Shown here: positions 62,900-64,000 of the stretch, piece after piece
Position numbering within the stretch: position 1 is the first letter of the stretch
Layout: the number at the start of each line of letters is the position of its first letter
Assembly: GCA_046350375.1 (NCBI GenBank)
Contig: JAXMAO010000004.1
Location: 1 to 64,000 of the forward strand
Reading direction: 5' to 3'
Length of the DNA: 64,000 nt
Source of the DNA: JAXMAO01 sp046350375
GTDB taxonomy: Bacteria > Planctomycetota > Phycisphaerae > UBA1845 > UTPLA1
Position numbers and translations under genes: made by a program
The notes under the pieces: model-generated
Seen by the model: the letters and a program-made list of their open reading frames with translations, nothing else
Databases searched by the model: none
Told to the model about the DNA's origin: nothing

Positions 62900-63610
62900 A
62901 TGAGAATCGAGTCGGGACCGGCGACCGAGCGGGTGCGCCGCACGGCCATCATGACGGTAGTGGTGGTGGCGATCGCGAGCTGGTTCGCGTACGACGGATG
63001 GGTGAATTATCCCGGTCAGAACAGCCAGTGGTTTCTGAGCCAGTATCCGCGCGGCAGCGCGCCGGCGACGGCGCCGATCGACGCGCGGGTGACGCCGGCA
63101 CTGGCCGAACGGCTGAAGGGCGCCAAGCCGGCCGACGTCGAGAAGGAGCTGGGCGCCGCGCCGCTGAAGCATGAGTCGGGCTGGTGGTGGTTCGGGCCGA
63201 CCGGGGCGCTGGTGGTGTCGCCGGGCGGCGGGGCGGCGTTTCACGGGGCGCCCAAGGGGGCGATGGATCTGCTGCTGCAGCGGGTGATCGCGGTGCTGCT
63301 GGGGGTGGTGGGCATCGGCATGGCGGTGCAGCTCGTGCGGATTCGCGGCGCGCGCTACACGCTGGACGACGCCGGGCTTTCGGGGCTGACGGCGACGCCG
63401 ATCCGCTGGGAGCAGATGACGCGGCTCGACGGACAGCGGGTGGACGAGAAGGGCTGGGTCGATCTGCACTACGACGCCGACGGTCGGCCGCGCAAGGTGC
63501 GGCTGGACTCGTACGCGATCGCGGCGTTCGGCGAGATCATCGACCGCATCTGCGAGAAGAAGGGATTCGAGAACCCGCTTCCGGTGCGCGCCGGCGGCGC
63601 CGAGTCGTAG
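62900..63610 (+). CDS. Two-pass membrane protein of unknown function
   Basis: The 236-residue protein has one membrane helix near the start (AIMTVVVVAIASWFAYDGW), a short extracytoplasmic part (YPGQNSQWFLSQYPRG), and a second helix (MDLLLQRVIAVLLGVVGIGMAVQLV). The C-terminal cytoplasmic part looks like a PH-like fold (ARYTLDDAGLSGLTATPIRWEQM). GAGGA precedes the ATG. It follows the ABC cluster on the same strand after 129 bases. Confidence 0.7.
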   Translation: MRIESGPATERVRRTAIMTVVVVAIASWFAYDGWVNYPGQNSQWFLSQYPRGSAPATAPIDARVTPALAERLKGAKPADVEKELGAAPLKHESGWWWFGPTGALVVSPGGGAAFHGAPKGAMDLLLQRVIAVLLGVVGIGMAVQLVRIRGARYTLDDAGLSGLTATPIRWEQMTRLDGQRVDEKGWVDLHYDADGRPRKVRLDSYAIAAFGEIIDRICEKKGFENPLPVRAGGAES

Positions 63611-63671
63611 CGACGCGGTCGCGGCTCGCGGGCGTGACGTCGGCGCCGCGCGGCGCGGTCGGGGCGATTCG

Positions 63672-64000
63672 ATGCCGGCATGGAAACGGCTGCCGCTGAA
63701 GTGGCTGATCTTCGGCGTGGTGACGCTGGGGGTGCTGTTTCCCGATCCGCGACTGCTGGTTCGAAACCTGGGGCGCTATCGCAATCTGGACGCGCTGATC
63801 GACGGGCAGAATCCGCACATTCGCGACTGGGTGCCGCAGTTCGAGCGGTTCTGCGCGGCCACGACGCGCCCCGCGGCGGGCGGCGTGGACATGGGCCGGG
63901 CCGGGCCGACGACCCGCGCGGCGAAGTGGGGGCTGCGCGAGGTCGAGGCGTTCGTCTATCGCAAGGTCGCCTACGCCTGGGACTGGGACCAGTGGGGGGC
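63672..64000 (+). CDS. N-terminal part of a membrane-anchored protein, possibly transglutaminase-like (cut by window end)
   Basis: The ATG at 63672 gives MPAWKRLPLKWLIFGVVTLG, a membrane anchor or signal, then about 90 residues ending at the window edge. The sequence VEAFVYRKVAYAWDWDQWG resembles the start of transglutaminase-like proteins, in which this is followed by a Cys-His-Asp site, but that region lies beyond the window. No stop is visible. It is the next gene on the same strand after the two-pass membrane protein. Confidence 0.6.
   Translation, partial: MPAWKRLPLKWLIFGVVTLGVLFPDPRLLVRNLGRYRNLDALIDGQNPHIRDWVPQFERFCAATTRPAAGGVDMGRAGPTTRAAKWGLREVEAFVYRKVAYAWDWDQWG

Overview
The window is about 64 kb of very GC-rich bacterial chromosome. 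It most likely comes from a planctomycete, possibly of the Phycisphaerae; the rank below phylum is a guess. Supporting signs are a PEP-CTERM surface protein, a dockerin/NHL-repeat protein, a DUF1559-like prepilin ending in the H-x-x-G...FADGH pattern, DUF1573 and DUF4340 proteins, a FabZ-ACP-FabZ cassette, several C-x-x-C...CPECG zinc-ribbon membrane proteins, few Shine-Dalgarno sequences, and futalosine-type menaquinone synthesis (mqnD). Genes are dense and lie on both strands. Most long open frames opposite them are GC artefacts.

Layout. 0-3.2 kb: a metallo-beta-lactamase-fold hydrolase and a TMTC-like glycosyltransferase/TPR membrane protein broken by indels. 3.2-6.8 kb: an accessory-looking island with an ABC-ATPase/GNAT fusion (COG2401 type), a holin-like small protein, a phage-type XRE/S24 repressor, a well-formed sigma70 promoter overlapped by a 29-bp dyad, and several palindromic repeats. 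7-13.9 kb: FHA-GAF histidine kinase, PDZ protein, a badly frameshifted DUF255/thioredoxin-fold protein, and clpS. 13.9-17.5 kb: DUF58 and BatA-like von Willebrand A proteins. 17.6-24.2 kb: PEP-CTERM protein, NHL/dockerin protein, prepilin, glycosyltransferase, asparagine synthetase. 24.4-30.7 kb: FabZ-ACP-FabZ, flavin reductase-like protein, DUF1573 protein, ACT protein, tsaB, mqnD. 30.9-38.5 kb: glycogen debranching enzyme, purC, a Tat-exported flavoprotein, an orphan adenine-type DNA methyltransferase, a secreted M20 amidohydrolase. 38.6-45.2 kb: ruvB, ruvA, ruvC, cysS, ispF, dapF, tRNA-Leu(UAG), dapB. 45.2-52.6 kb: lipoprotein/site-2 protease/NUDIX chain, a vWA-like protein, SppA, a small zincin, a tRNA-binding domain protein, serA. 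52.7-64 kb: O-antigen-ligase-like protein, then a Gld-type ABC transporter cluster (ATPase, permease, GldG-like, DUF4340) and two envelope proteins, the last cut by the window end.

Most of the window is housekeeping and envelope biology: recombination (ruvABC), DAP/peptidoglycan (dapB, dapF), isoprenoids, menaquinone, serine and purine synthesis, and surface protein assembly. The most interesting part is the 3.6-6.8 kb island, where a fused ATPase/acetyltransferase appears to be under phage-style repression without any phage structural gene nearby.

At least ten genes carry single- or double-base indels, often in C or G runs, and 10.6-11.9 kb is especially bad. This looks more like consensus error than widespread gene decay. 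Several proteins are therefore described as reconstructed across frameshifts.
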